A stretch of 64,000 bases of DNA from JBCCDY01 sp039030555 (GCA_039030555.1 JBCCDY010000003.1:62001-126000), one strand, 5' to 3'. Shown: positions 9,649 through 19,690, counted from the stretch's first letter. Notes: generated by a model from the letters alone, not told the origin. Translations and numbers: made by a program.

Positions 9649-10422
9649 CTAATTATATTTTTCAATAATACCTTTCGACAAGATCTGATAAAGTGTCTTG
9701 ATATGATTATCCTTAATCATTTCCAAATGAGCCTCCATTGTTTTTTGATCACCCCGTTTAGCCGGTCCGGTTTGGGAATGTTCAGGACTTTGTTCAAAAG
9801 CTTTCTTTAGTGTTTCGTTAACTAAGGGCTCAAGTATTTTTAATTCCATACGGCTTTCGGATAATATTTCTTTGGAGACCCCCAGCAGATGATTCGTGAA
9901 GTTATTGGCAAAAACTGCAGCCAGATGTATTCTTTTTCGTTGATCAGAATTTACCTTTTCTGATTTACAACCTAAGCTTGAAGAAAAAGAGCGTAATTTT
10001 TCTTCGGTCTTTTTATTTGACGCCTCAATACATATTGGCACTTTTTGAAAATCAACTATTGTACCTAGACTAAAGGTCTGTAAAGGATAAAATACACCTG
10101 TATTTTTTGAGACCGCGGAGATAACATCAATAGAGGTCGCTCCTGAAGTATGTGCCAAAATTGTTTCTCCCAGATCAGGGAGGTTCTTAGCGATTTCTAT
10201 AATCGCATCGTCCGAAACGGCTAATAAAATAAGATCAAATTCATTTGGGCCTATCTCAGATAGATTCAGTGACTTTTCAAATCCTTTCAACCCGCCAAGC
10301 TTTTCAAAGCTTTGGAGGGTTTTACCAAATACTTTTTTTACCCCAGGGTCAACGTACTGGAAATGCCTGATCAGATGATAAGCTACATTTCCAGTCCCGA
10401 TAACCGCAATTGAAGATATCAT
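9649..10422 (-). CDS. Rossmann-fold DUF2520 family protein
   Basis: 257 residues. The N-terminal NAD(P)-binding fold is marked by VIGTGNVAYH near residue 8, as in pyrroline-5-carboxylate reductase and ketopantoate reductase relatives. The C-terminal helical part (HLAAVFANNFTNH near residue 168) is typical of the DUF2520 domain. It is likely a dehydrogenase or reductase of unknown substrate. The ATG overlaps the stop of the upstream aldehyde dehydrogenase gene (TAATG), suggesting coupled translation and perhaps a linked metabolic role, but this is not proof of a proline-related reaction. Confidence 0.85.
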   Translation of the reverse strand: MISSIAVIGTGNVAYHLIRHFQYVDPGVKKVFGKTLQSFEKLGGLKGFEKSLNLSEIGPNEFDLILLAVSDDAIIEIAKNLPDLGETILAHTSGATSIDVISAVSKNTGVFYPLQTFSLGTIVDFQKVPICIEASNKKTEEKLRSFSSSLGCKSEKVNSDQRKRIHLAAVFANNFTNHLLGVSKEILSESRMELKILEPLVNETLKKAFEQSPEHSQTGPAKRGDQKTMEAHLEMIKDNHIKTLYQILSKGIIEKYN

Positions 10423-12047
10423 TAGTCCATAAAAGGATATCTATAATCATGTGCGGGAACGAAGGTTTCTTTTATAGTCCTTGATGAAACCCACCGCATT
10501 AAATTAGCCATAGAACCAGCTTTATCGTTGGTTCCGGAAGCCCGACCTCCACCGAAAGGTTGCTGCCCTACTACTGCACCTGTAGGCTTATCATTGATGT
10601 AGTAGTTACCCGCAGAATGTCTTAATTTTTTCGTTGCAAGGTCAATGGCATATCGATCCTGTGAAAAAATTGCACCCGTTAAGGCATAAGGAGAAGTTTT
10701 GTCAACCAATTCCAAAGTTTCTTCAAAACGTTCGGCTTGATAAACATAAATCGTAATCACGGGACCGAATATTTCTTCACACATCGTGGTGAACATAGGA
10801 TCTTTTGTAACGATTACCGTCGGCTCTATGAAGTATCCTTTTGTTTTATCATAACCTCCACCGCTTATGATCTCTGCAAGGTCACTTTCTTTTGCTTTTT
10901 CAATATAATCACTGATTTTATCGAATGCCCTTTCATCAATCACCGCATTGAAGAAATTCTCAAAATTCTCTACGCCACCCATTTTTATACTTCTCAAATC
11001 TTCGAGTACATAGTCTTTAACCTTATCCCAAAGATTGTCTGGAATATATGCTCTGGAGGCTGCTGAACATTTTTGTCCCTGAAATTCAAAAGCCCCTCTG
11101 GTTATGGCAGTTGCCAGTGCTTTATCATCAGCCGATTTATGAGCAACTATAAAGTCTTTTCCTCCTGTTTCTCCAACAATTCTTGGATACGTTTTATATA
11201 AACTGATGTTTGTGCCAATAGTCTTCCAAAGTTCTTGAAAAACAGCCGTACTACCTGTAAAATGTAATCCTGCAAAATCAGGATGTTTGAATACTACATC
11301 CCCAACATCAGGTCCATCAGCAAAAACTAAATTGATCACTCCGTCAGGTAAGCCAGCCTCTTGAAATACCTCCATAACGACTTGAGCAGAATAAACCTGA
11401 GAATAAGCGGGCTTCCAAATACAAGTATTACCAAGCATTGCCGGTGCACTTGGCAAGTTTCCAGCAATAGAGGTGAAGTTAAAAGGTGTGATGGCTAAAA
11501 TGAATCCTTCTAATGGTCTTTGTTCCAATCTATTCCACATCCCCGGATTGGAATCAGGTTGTTGTTTATAGATGTCGGTTACGTATTTAACATTATACCT
11601 AAGGAAGTCCGCAAACTCACAAACAGCATCGATCTCCGATTGAAATGGTGTTTTGGATTGTGCGAGCATAGTAGCCGCATTCATTTTGCACCGGTAAGGG
11701 CCAGCCAATAAATCAGCTGCTTTTAAAAAGATGCTGGCACGATGTTCCCATGGAAGATTTTCCCACATTTCTTTTGCTCCTAAAGCAGCCTGAACGGCCT
11801 GCTCTACATGACTTTTATCTCCTTCATAAAAATAGCCGAGTGTATGTTTATGATCATGAGGAGGGGCCATTCTCATTTTTTTCCCTTCTAAAATCCTTTC
11901 TCCACCGATATACATCGGCACTTCTATTTCTTTGGAGCGTAACTCATTTATGGCATCGATTAGCTTTTCTCGTTCGCTTGAGCCAGGCGCATAAGAAAAA
12001 ACAGGTTCGTTTTTTGGCTCAGGGACTTTATAAATTGCTGCTGACAT
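10422..12047 (-). CDS. pruA: L-glutamate gamma-semialdehyde (P5C) dehydrogenase
   Basis: 541 residues, the length of stand-alone P5C dehydrogenases. Aldehyde dehydrogenase motifs are complete: ITPFNFT near 186, the general-base segment VGETGGKD with Glu293, and the catalytic Cys327 in GQKCSAASR. It oxidises glutamate semialdehyde to glutamate with NAD, the second step of proline breakdown. The proline dehydrogenase gene is not in this window. It follows the HAD phosphatase gene by 19 bp and overlaps the DUF2520 gene by one base. Confidence 0.95.
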   Translation of the reverse strand: MSAAIYKVPEPKNEPVFSYAPGSSEREKLIDAINELRSKEIEVPMYIGGERILEGKKMRMAPPHDHKHTLGYFYEGDKSHVEQAVQAALGAKEMWENLPWEHRASIFLKAADLLAGPYRCKMNAATMLAQSKTPFQSEIDAVCEFADFLRYNVKYVTDIYKQQPDSNPGMWNRLEQRPLEGFILAITPFNFTSIAGNLPSAPAMLGNTCIWKPAYSQVYSAQVVMEVFQEAGLPDGVINLVFADGPDVGDVVFKHPDFAGLHFTGSTAVFQELWKTIGTNISLYKTYPRIVGETGGKDFIVAHKSADDKALATAITRGAFEFQGQKCSAASRAYIPDNLWDKVKDYVLEDLRSIKMGGVENFENFFNAVIDERAFDKISDYIEKAKESDLAEIISGGGYDKTKGYFIEPTVIVTKDPMFTTMCEEIFGPVITIYVYQAERFEETLELVDKTSPYALTGAIFSQDRYAIDLATKKLRHSAGNYYINDKPTGAVVGQQPFGGGRASGTNDKAGSMANLMRWVSSRTIKETFVPAHDYRYPFMD

Positions 12048-12066
12048 TTATTTGAAGGATTATTGT

Positions 12067-12780
12067 TTATAAAATTCTTTTCAATTCGGTTAAATTACTA
12101 ATGGTATATGTCGGGTCAAAATGCCCTTTGAAATTATCGGGGTTGAAAAACACCTGATCGATCTGTGCTTTTTTTGCTCCTTCAATGTCAGTAAGAAAGT
12201 TATCACCAATCACAATTGATTCATCTTTGGAGGCTTGAGCCAACTGAATAGCATAATCAAAAATCTTTGAATGGGGCTTTTTGGATCGCGCATTCTGTGA
12301 TGTTGTAACGGTTTTGAAATATTTCGATAAACCGGAAGACTCTAATTTTTTTGTCTGAGTATCTTCAAAGCCATTGGTAATGATATGCAAACCATAATTA
12401 GGACTTAAATAGTCAAGCACTTCGAGACTCCCTTCAATAAGACAAGATTTTACCGGGCATTGGCTCATGTAAAATTCACCGATTTCGTTTATCCGGGAAA
12501 AATTCATCCAGCTTTTCTTTTCAAGAATTAAGCGGAAACGTGTTCGTCTTAATGAAGCGCTGTCTATTCTACCTTTATTATACTGGTTCCACAGCTTTTT
12601 ATTAACCTCTCTAAACTTTAAAATAAAATCATATTCTTCGAATTCGGATTTAGTGCCCAGGTCAAAAGTTGAATAAATTTCTTTAAGCGTAAGCTCTGAA
12701 TTCTTTTCGAAATCCCATAGAGTGTGATCCAGATCGAATAACAGATGTTGATATCTCTTTTCTTGCTTCAGGTTTGTCAT
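12067..12780 (-). CDS. YjjG-type HAD nucleotidase
   Basis: HAD phosphatase with the nucleophile motif DLDHTLWDF (Asp16 and Asp18 counted from the chosen ATG), the second motif Thr/Ser in IITNGFED, and IGDNFLTDIEGAKKA near the C terminus (acidic motif). The TLWDF sequence and alpha-helical cap match YjjG-family pyrimidine 5'-nucleotidases, which hydrolyse noncanonical pyrimidine nucleotides. The frame could start at a TTG at 12792, but the ATG at 12780 is preferred. It is divergent from the gene at 12874 with under 100 bp between them. Confidence 0.87.
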   Translation of the reverse strand: MTNLKQEKRYQHLLFDLDHTLWDFEKNSELTLKEIYSTFDLGTKSEFEEYDFILKFREVNKKLWNQYNKGRIDSASLRRTRFRLILEKKSWMNFSRINEIGEFYMSQCPVKSCLIEGSLEVLDYLSPNYGLHIITNGFEDTQTKKLESSGLSKYFKTVTTSQNARSKKPHSKIFDYAIQLAQASKDESIVIGDNFLTDIEGAKKAQIDQVFFNPDNFKGHFDPTYTISNLTELKRIL

Positions 12781-12873
12781 AACATTGATCAAGTTATACC
12801 GTTAGATTGGAACAAGTAGACAAAGTGTAATTTTTTACCGTTCTTTGCAGTGAAATAGGACGACTTTTTATTG

Positions 12874-13509
12874 ATGAAAATCCTTCAATTTTTTCTTTTT
12901 TTTTCATTATTAGTTTTAGTTGAAAATATTTCTTTCGGACAGTCATCCAGACCAGTAATACAACTTTCGGGGATAATTGTTGGGGAGGACAGTACATCCG
13001 GAGTGCCCGGCGTACATGTTTACGTTCCGAGGGCAGGAAGAGGTACCAGTACGAATATATATGGATACTTCTCAATGCCTGTTTTGGCAGGGGATAGTGT
13101 TGTTATTAGTTCTGTGGGTTATGTAAACCAACATTATAAAGTTCCGGCGAATCAGGGAGAAAATATCACTATTATCGTTGAGCTGGTAACAGATACAACC
13201 TTTCTTAATGAGGTTCAAATATTTCCATATCCGACCGAGCAGCTCTTTAAGCAAGCAATATTGGCCATGAACCTACCAATTAATGAGTATGAACAGTCGC
13301 CTACATTAGGTCCCGAAGTATTAGCTAGGATGCTGCAAAATTCTACCTTTGATGCTTCAACTAACTACAAATACTATACTGAACAGCAGTTCAACAGGCT
13401 TCACTTGAAGAATACGTACCAAAATGCTCAGACAGCCTTGCTTAACCCTTTTGCTTGGGCAAACTTTATACAGTCTATTAAAAACGGCGATTTTAAGAAG
13501 AAAAAATAA
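12874..13509 (+). CDS. Exported protein with carboxypeptidase-regulatory-like domain
   Basis: 211 residues. A signal peptide (hydrophobic core LQFFLFFSLLVLV) is followed by a beta-sandwich domain of the CarboxypepD_reg-like type (about residues 30-110), with the typical segments GVHVYVPRAGRGT, GYFSMP and VVISSVGY. The same module begins most SusC proteins, but here there is no barrel; the C-terminal 100 residues are helical and of unknown role. The first in-frame start is TTG at 12871, followed directly by ATG at 12874, which I take. Probably a periplasmic or outer-membrane-associated protein. Confidence 0.8.
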   Translation: MKILQFFLFFSLLVLVENISFGQSSRPVIQLSGIIVGEDSTSGVPGVHVYVPRAGRGTSTNIYGYFSMPVLAGDSVVISSVGYVNQHYKVPANQGENITIIVELVTDTTFLNEVQIFPYPTEQLFKQAILAMNLPINEYEQSPTLGPEVLARMLQNSTFDASTNYKYYTEQQFNRLHLKNTYQNAQTALLNPFAWANFIQSIKNGDFKKKK

Positions 13510-13658
13510 ATCCTGGACATTAATAGCTTACCGAGTACTTGAAGGATTCCTTAGAGATTTTTCCACTTTTTTTCTTTTAAAATTTTAATTCATAATAATT
13601 CCATCTAAATTGGAATTTAATAATAAAGAACCCTAAAACACCCTTCTAATAGTTTTTT

Positions 13659-15170
13659 ATGGAAGAGCTAACAAAATTAATGGATATTGTAACGGAGCGC
13701 TCAAAAAAGGTGCTTCCTATAATAGAGTCGAACGCTTCTAGCTTTGAAGACAACAAAGAATTTCAACTTTATGAGTTGGTTCGGTCTTCGGAAAACCCTA
13801 CCGATGATGATCTTGCAAAGAAGATGTATAATACATCTGCAGAAGATCCCAGGTTCAAAATGTTAAAACACAGGCTTAGAAATCGTCTTCTAAACCACCT
13901 CTTTTTTATCGATTTCAAAGACGATCAATCGCCTGTAGCTTATCAGCACGAGCAAGAGGCATTGAACCAATATTACTATATACAGACCCTTTTAAAGAAA
14001 GGAGACTTTAAGCTTGCTGAAAAGCTGATTAATAAAAATCTATCTTTTACGAAAGAGTTGGAGTTCACCAACCTTTATGTAATGACGCTGGAAAAATTAA
14101 TGTGGCTATTTTCACATCAAAGGAAGGTAAACCACTACGACGAAGTTGAAAGTGACTATAAGGATGCTGTAGCTCTTCGTAACATCGAAGAAGAATGTGA
14201 GCAGGCTTTCTTAAGCTCAAAACTGAGGTTTAAGAAGTCAAACAACTCCAGAAAGAAGAATCAGGAGCTTACTTTAGAATCTATTAAAAAGCTAGAGAAG
14301 GCCTTCAAACAAACGAACTCTTACAATATTTTTGAACAGTATTATAAGCTGAAAGTACTCTATCACCGACAACTTGGTGAGTTTAAGGAGCTATTAGCCT
14401 TCTCCGAAGAAATTAACGATCTCTATGATGAAGACAAGCTGAACAAGCAACGCTTCGATATCAAATACAATCAGCTTTCTCAAATACTAAGCTTACTTAA
14501 AACCAAAAGCTTTAAAGAAGGAATTAAGTACTGTCAGTTCTATCAAAATTCATTTGATAAGAGTACTAAAGAGTATTTCCAGTATATGGAACTCTACTTC
14601 CTCTTATACATGTATACAGAGAACTCCGCAAAAGCATACGAAATTATGCGGGAGGTCAATAAAAATGCATATTTCGACAATTTGAGCTCCAATTATAAGC
14701 TTAAGTGGGGACTTTATAAATCATACTTATTCCTCGCTAAACCGGATAAGCGTTTGCTTAAATCTTTTGATGCAGATTTCTTCTTCAAGAATGATTCAAA
14801 ATTCAAGAAAAAGCAAAAAGGTCTTGAAATCGCTACTTTGATACTTCGCTATGTGGTAGCCGTAGAAAATAACCAACTGGATGAAATACTTCCTATAGTA
14901 GATCGTTTCCGTAAATTTTCGACGCTCCAACTCTATAATCCAGCAAACATCAGAACTCGTCTATTCACTAAGTTTTTGACCCTCATTTATGAGAAAGAGT
15001 TTGATTATCAAACCTGTTTATCACGTTCTGAGGTTCCGCTTTCTAAGCTGAAGAGTGCTCCTTTACCAGGTGATGAATCAATAGAAATTGAGGTGATTCC
15101 CTATGAAAGCTTATGGCAAAGGGTATTAGATTCGTTAAAAGCTTTGGGGGAAGAAGCGCCTAAGTCTTAA
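13659..15170 (+). CDS. Large helical protein of unknown function
   Basis: 503 residues, no signal peptide and no membrane segment, rich in Lys, Glu, Leu and aromatic residues. The pattern of paired amphipathic helices (for example LLKKGDFKLAEKLINKNL near 110 and SAKAYEIMREV near 325) suggests a TPR-like alpha-solenoid. I do not recognise the family. It starts at an ATG after about 150 bp of AT-rich sequence containing a weak 7-bp inverted repeat (13597-13617). It overlaps prmC by 11 bp tail to tail. Confidence 0.8.
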   Translation: MEELTKLMDIVTERSKKVLPIIESNASSFEDNKEFQLYELVRSSENPTDDDLAKKMYNTSAEDPRFKMLKHRLRNRLLNHLFFIDFKDDQSPVAYQHEQEALNQYYYIQTLLKKGDFKLAEKLINKNLSFTKELEFTNLYVMTLEKLMWLFSHQRKVNHYDEVESDYKDAVALRNIEEECEQAFLSSKLRFKKSNNSRKKNQELTLESIKKLEKAFKQTNSYNIFEQYYKLKVLYHRQLGEFKELLAFSEEINDLYDEDKLNKQRFDIKYNQLSQILSLLKTKSFKEGIKYCQFYQNSFDKSTKEYFQYMELYFLLYMYTENSAKAYEIMREVNKNAYFDNLSSNYKLKWGLYKSYLFLAKPDKRLLKSFDADFFFKNDSKFKKKQKGLEIATLILRYVVAVENNQLDEILPIVDRFRKFSTLQLYNPANIRTRLFTKFLTLIYEKEFDYQTCLSRSEVPLSKLKSAPLPGDESIEIEVIPYESLWQRVLDSLKALGEEAPKS

Positions 15171-16020
15171 TACAAGAAACAAAACGATAGTGACCATTTA
15201 AACTCTTGATCGCTTCAACTTCTTTGAAATTAGCAGTTGAAAATAAATCAAGAGTTTCCTTATAAAGTAGATGGTTAATTTCCAGATAGATGTATCCTTC
15301 CGGATGCAAATGATTTATGGCAAAGTCGCAAATCTTTTCATAAAAGAAGAGCGGATTTTCCTCAGGAGCGAATAACGCCAAGTGAGGCTCGAAAGCTAAA
15401 ACGTTAGCTTTCATTTCCTTTTTTTCTGCCAGTGTAACATACGGAGGATTGCTCACGATAAGCTGAAATTGCTGATCGATTTTAGAGTTGCAGATATCAT
15501 CATGAATGAACTCAACTTCAGCTTCTAGTTCTACAGCATTTATTTTGGCTAACTGTATTGCACTTAAACTGATGTCGCTGGCAGATACATTTGAATTGAT
15601 TATCTCATTCGATAATGTTGAAGCTATGCAACCTGAGCCGGTTCCGAGATCAATAATATTTAAAGACTCTTTACGATCCTTAAATCGATTGATGATTAAA
15701 TGACATAATTCCTCTGTTTCAGGTCGTGGGATCAGTACGTTTTGATCAACCTTAAACTTTCTTCCATAGAATTCTACAAATCCTATAATCTGTTGAATAG
15801 GCTCTTGTTTTTGCAAACGCCCTAAGCAGTCTTCAAGTTTATGGAAGGCTTCCTCAGAAAGCTGGATAGAAGAATTACTTACTCGCTGTAATTCTGATAG
15901 GTTGAGAATATCTTCCCAGATTAACCTGGATATCCCAATGATCTCTTCCGCCTCATAGATATGATTAATACTAGATTCTATTTTTTCCAGTAGCTCTTTA
16001 GTTTTTAATGATTTATCCAT
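15160..16020 (-). CDS. prmC: PrmC/HemK, release factor glutamine N5-methyltransferase
   Basis: 286 residues from the ATG at 16020 (a TTG 12 bases earlier is in frame but less likely). The N-terminal helical domain is followed by a class I methyltransferase with the SAM motif IDLGTGSGCIA and the family's catalytic NPPY in IVSNPPYVT. The RPETEEL segment before the SAM motif is also characteristic. The enzyme methylates the Gln of the GGQ motif in release factors RF1 and RF2. The release factor genes are not in this window. Convergent with the 503-residue gene. Confidence 0.94.
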   Translation of the reverse strand: MDKSLKTKELLEKIESSINHIYEAEEIIGISRLIWEDILNLSELQRVSNSSIQLSEEAFHKLEDCLGRLQKQEPIQQIIGFVEFYGRKFKVDQNVLIPRPETEELCHLIINRFKDRKESLNIIDLGTGSGCIASTLSNEIINSNVSASDISLSAIQLAKINAVELEAEVEFIHDDICNSKIDQQFQLIVSNPPYVTLAEKKEMKANVLAFEPHLALFAPEENPLFFYEKICDFAINHLHPEGYIYLEINHLLYKETLDLFSTANFKEVEAIKSLNGHYRFVSCIKT

Positions 16021-16094
16021 AGTGAAACCCAAAGTTCACGCAATATCTTATCTTCCCAAACAAATAGAAATCTGAAATTTAAGGTCTAGGATAA

Positions 16095-17135
16095 TTGGAG
16101 CAGCATGAAAAGTATATGTCGAGAGCTATTGAATTAGCAAGATTAGGAAGTGGGAAAGTCAGCCCCAATCCTATGGTTGGCTGTGTTATCGTTAGTAATG
16201 ATGAGGTAATTGGAGAAGGATGGCATAGAGCATACGGAGGTCCCCATGCTGAAGTCAATGCGGTAGATGATGTAAAAGACTTAGATCAATTGAAAGACTC
16301 AGCTTTATATGTAACGCTTGAGCCATGTAATCACTACGGTAAAACACCACCTTGTACAGATCTGATTTTGAAGAATGAGATGTCAAAAGTTATTGTTGGA
16401 TCGTTAGACCCGAATCCGCTCGTAGCAGGTACAGGAATAGAAAAACTAAGATCAGCCGGGGTTGAAGTGGAAACGAATGTTCTGAAAGATCAGTGTTCAG
16501 AATTGAATAAGCGATTTTTCTGTTTTCATCGAAAAAAAAGGCCTTATGTGATTTTGAAATGGGCAGAAACGCAAGATGGTTTTGTTGCTAGAAATGATTT
16601 CGACAGCAAATGGATCAGCTCTGAACTTTCTCGTCAATTAGTGCATAAATGGAGAACTGAAGAAGATGCTATTCTAGTCGGCTATAAAACAGCCTTCTAC
16701 GATAATCCTTCGCTTACCTCGAGGGATTACTTCGGAAAAAATCCTTTAAGATTACTTATTGATTTCAATCATGATTTACCGAATACTTACAATCTATTCG
16801 ACGGAAAAGTAAAAACCGTAGTGTATTCTGTACAGGAAAAAACCTCTGAAAGTTCAAAGGTTGAGAACAGTCTTATTAGAAGTGCTCATATTGTTGACGA
16901 TATACTTCATGATCTTTTTAAGAAAAACATACTTTCATTAATTGTAGAAGGAGGCTCAAAAACGCTCTCTCAATTCATTGAATCTGGTAATTGGGATGAA
17001 ATAAGGCTTTTTCGAAGCGGTAAGACCTTTGAAGATGGTATTCAATCTCCAATCTTTGAAGCTGATCTACAAGAAAAATATGAAATGGATGGAGATGAAC
17101 TTTTTATTTATTATCCGCGTAAACAGAAAAAATAA
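16095..17135 (+). CDS. ribD: RibD, bifunctional riboflavin deaminase/reductase
   Basis: 346 residues. The N-terminal cytidine-deaminase-like domain has HAEVNA (His51, Glu53) and PCNHYGKTPPC (Cys78, Cys87) for zinc and catalysis. The C-terminal reductase domain contains LKWAETQDGF and VEGGSKTL. It carries out steps two and three of riboflavin synthesis. The start is a TTG at 16095, chosen because EKYMSRAIELA aligns with the family's N terminus, whereas the next ATG (16116) would remove part of it. The next gene starts five bases after the stop. Confidence 0.94.
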   Translation: MEQHEKYMSRAIELARLGSGKVSPNPMVGCVIVSNDEVIGEGWHRAYGGPHAEVNAVDDVKDLDQLKDSALYVTLEPCNHYGKTPPCTDLILKNEMSKVIVGSLDPNPLVAGTGIEKLRSAGVEVETNVLKDQCSELNKRFFCFHRKKRPYVILKWAETQDGFVARNDFDSKWISSELSRQLVHKWRTEEDAILVGYKTAFYDNPSLTSRDYFGKNPLRLLIDFNHDLPNTYNLFDGKVKTVVYSVQEKTSESSKVENSLIRSAHIVDDILHDLFKKNILSLIVEGGSKTLSQFIESGNWDEIRLFRSGKTFEDGIQSPIFEADLQEKYEMDGDELFIYYPRKQKK

Positions 17136-17140
17136 TTGAG

Positions 17141-17623
17141 ATGGCAGAAGAACTTTTCGTAATAGAATCGGAAGATAAAACTGAAAAATATAAGTCCTTA
17201 ATTCAACAGATAGAAGCACTTATCGCTGATGAAACCGACCTGGTAGCAAACCTTGCAAATGTAGCTTCTGCCCTTAAATTCGGAATGGATTTCTTTTGGG
17301 TAGGCTTCTATGTTGTGAAGAATGAAGAATTAGTATTGGGGCCTTTTCAAGGCCCGATAGCGTGTACAAGAATCTCAAGAGGTAAAGGGGTATGTGGAAC
17401 ATCATGGGATAAGAATGAAACGATTATTGTTTCTAATGTCGATGAATTTCCCGGGCATATTGCCTGCAGTTCCGACTCGAAGTCTGAAATCGTTTTGCCG
17501 ATTGAAAAGAATGGTGAAGTAGTTGCCGTTTTAGATATTGATAGCGATACAATCAACACATTTGACGTAACTGATAAAGAGCTTTTGGAGCCTTTAATGA
17601 AAACGATTGGGACTAAGTTTTAA
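17141..17623 (+). CDS. msrC: Free methionine-(R)-sulfoxide reductase, GAF domain
   Basis: 160 residues forming a single GAF domain. The three cysteines of the fRMsr (YebR) family are all present: Cys75 in GPIACTRI, Cys85 in GKGVCGTSW and Cys109 in HIACSSDS. Together with SEIVLPI they distinguish it from ligand-binding GAF domains. The enzyme reduces free methionine-R-sulfoxide in the cytosol, a repair of oxidative damage. It lies five bases downstream of ribD, so the two are probably cotranscribed, and converges on the OmpA-family gene. Confidence 0.92.
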   Translation: MAEELFVIESEDKTEKYKSLIQQIEALIADETDLVANLANVASALKFGMDFFWVGFYVVKNEELVLGPFQGPIACTRISRGKGVCGTSWDKNETIIVSNVDEFPGHIACSSDSKSEIVLPIEKNGEVVAVLDIDSDTINTFDVTDKELLEPLMKTIGTKF

Positions 17624-17644
17624 TCGCCTCTTAAAAAAGTAAGA

Positions 17645-19690
17645 TTAGTTCGGGTCGGTTTTTGGCCTAAAAATCTGAAATTCCACTCTTCTGTTGAGCT
17701 TGGCATCCTCTTCATTAGTCTCCTCAACAATGGGTCTTGAACTTCCATAACCTTCCGCGATAACCCGTTCTTCCCCAACTCCACCAAATAGAGTAATATA
17801 TTCTTTAATGGCTTCCGCTCTTCTTTGGGATAAGTCCAGGTTAAAATCCGGAGAGCCTTCTGAATCGGTATGGCCAGAGATTTTTAAGCTGAAGTCGGGA
17901 TGGTCGAGCAGGAAATTCGAAAGCTTATTTAAATCACCATACATTTTTGGCAACAAGTCTGCTTTCTCCTTTTCAAATTCAATAGATTCAAACTTAAGCT
18001 TACTGGCTATATGCTCGGCTTTTCGGTTAATTTCTGTATCGCCATCTAAAAAGATGAGCTCTTCTATCCGGAAAAAATTATCGCCTTGAATTACCAGTAA
18101 ATAATTCTGTTTGTTAATTAGGTTGAACTCGAAACTTCCGTCGGGTCTGAGGTATTTTGGAGCCACTTCAATTCCGTTATCAAGATCAATTACAGAAACG
18201 ATTCCCTCAAAGGGTTCATCAGTAGCAACATCTAGCAGAGATCCTGAAAGTACAGTCTCGGCATCGGGTTGAGCAGCCATTGGAAGAGGGAAAGAATATA
18301 AGTCTGTATTTGTTGTGGTATTCCCGTCTTTGGACTTTGCATAAAACAGATTCTGTGACTGGGCATCTATGGTAAAATAAAACTCGCTTTGAGAGTCGTT
18401 CACCAGTGGGCCAATATTGATAGGTTCGGTTCCTGAACGCCCTAGCCACCGGGATTTATAGATATCAAAACTTCCAAAATTCAGAAGATGCCCGTTGGAG
18501 CTAAAATAAAGTACACTCTTGACCGGATGATAAAAAGGACTTACATCGTTTCCACGTGTATTGATTATGGGACCTGCATTTTGAGCGGGTTGCCAAATCC
18601 CATCCTTTTTATAAGTGAAATAAATATCGGAAAGCCCAAATCCCCCAATTCTATCTGATGCAAAGAAAATGGTGTCTTCCGTATGAGATAAAGATGGGTG
18701 AGAATCCCATGAAACGCTATTTACATTGGCGCCTAAATTTTTAACATCATCCCAAGTGCTGTCGGCTTGCAATCGAGCCCGGAATAAATCGCAGTGGCCA
18801 TAAGAATCTGGGGATTCACAACGGGTGAAGTAGAGCGTTTTCCCATCACGTGTAATGGTCGCAGAACCTTCATTGTACTGACTGTTTACACCCTTAAATT
18901 CTTTTGCATCTTCCCATACACCGGAGTAATTGGAAAAATATAGATCTTCATTTTCTACAGGTGAAAAATCGCGAACTACGATGTTCCTCTTAGAAGTGAA
19001 TATCATAATCTGATCATCACTTCCAAGAGAAGGAGCGTAATCGGAATAAGTTGAATTCACATTTTCACCCATATTGATTAAAACACCACGTGGTGGAACC
19101 AGCGTATCTACAGCTTTTCTATACTCAACTAATTCATAATAATAATCCAACGGAACGTAGTAATCCGTATCATTCGCTGTTAATGAATCATAGTAGAGCT
19201 CGATGGTTTTAATATCAATATCTTCTCTGTGATGCTTCAGAACTAATCGATAAAGCTTTTTAGCATCGCTTAGCTCCCCAAAAGTCTCCGTGAGCTTGGC
19301 TAATCTCCAAAGCAAATAAGTGTCTTTGTAAAAATTCTGAATCCCAAACCTTTTTACATAATTAAGGAGCTTAGGATATAGCTTTTCCCATTCTTTATTT
19401 CTATCGAGTTTTATTATGGTAGAAAGCTCAGATTCATCATAAAAATTCGGAACCTTATTTACGTTCGGAAATTCGAACAAACGGACTTTACTTAGATTTC
19501 GGAACTCTATAGACTGATCATTAGTTGACCTGTTCCTTTTCTTTTTCCGTTGGGCTTCGGTCGTATGACTGAAAAATAGCCCGAAAAATAGGATAAGGAT
19601 ATACGGAGCAATAATGAATTTACGATACACTACTGTCACTATGTCTTTAAAGTCAGTCGGTTTTTGTGTAGACAATCTAAAACCAAACAT
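17645..19690 (-). CDS. PorE-like OmpA-family protein (TPR, beta-propeller, CRD, OmpA)
   Basis: 681 residues with the domain order of the T9SS component PorE: an N-terminal helical/TPR-like region (about 65-180), a WD40/PD40 propeller (about 195-470; repeats such as LYFTRCES, IFFASDRIGG and LYFSSNGH), a carboxypeptidase-regulatory-like domain (about 475-550) and a C-terminal OmpA domain (SGHTDSEGSPDFN, LSQRRAEAI, NRRVEFQIF) that binds peptidoglycan. A hydrophobic signal segment lies at about 28-46. A GTG at 19630 would give a more compact signal peptide than the ATG at 19690. No clear lipobox, unlike Porphyromonas PorE. The same architecture occurs in non-T9SS proteins, so the function is an inference; porQ lies 2.6 kb away. 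Confidence 0.82.
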   Translation of the reverse strand: MFGFRLSTQKPTDFKDIVTVVYRKFIIAPYILILFFGLFFSHTTEAQRKKKRNRSTNDQSIEFRNLSKVRLFEFPNVNKVPNFYDESELSTIIKLDRNKEWEKLYPKLLNYVKRFGIQNFYKDTYLLWRLAKLTETFGELSDAKKLYRLVLKHHREDIDIKTIELYYDSLTANDTDYYVPLDYYYELVEYRKAVDTLVPPRGVLINMGENVNSTYSDYAPSLGSDDQIMIFTSKRNIVVRDFSPVENEDLYFSNYSGVWEDAKEFKGVNSQYNEGSATITRDGKTLYFTRCESPDSYGHCDLFRARLQADSTWDDVKNLGANVNSVSWDSHPSLSHTEDTIFFASDRIGGFGLSDIYFTYKKDGIWQPAQNAGPIINTRGNDVSPFYHPVKSVLYFSSNGHLLNFGSFDIYKSRWLGRSGTEPINIGPLVNDSQSEFYFTIDAQSQNLFYAKSKDGNTTTNTDLYSFPLPMAAQPDAETVLSGSLLDVATDEPFEGIVSVIDLDNGIEVAPKYLRPDGSFEFNLINKQNYLLVIQGDNFFRIEELIFLDGDTEINRKAEHIASKLKFESIEFEKEKADLLPKMYGDLNKLSNFLLDHPDFSLKISGHTDSEGSPDFNLDLSQRRAEAIKEYITLFGGVGEERVIAEGYGSSRPIVEETNEEDAKLNRRVEFQIFRPKTDPN

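Noticed and set aside
10737..11066. 109-codon plus-strand ORF inside the P5C dehydrogenase region
   Set aside because: Lies wholly antisense to a highly conserved enzyme with all motifs intact.
12794..13254. Two minus-strand ORFs opposite the CRD-domain gene
   Set aside because: The plus-strand frame has a signal peptide and a recognisable domain; the minus-strand ones have neither.
13597..13617. 7-bp inverted repeat before the 503-residue gene as a terminator
   Set aside because: AT-rich stem without a T-run and close to the start of the next gene; could be chance.
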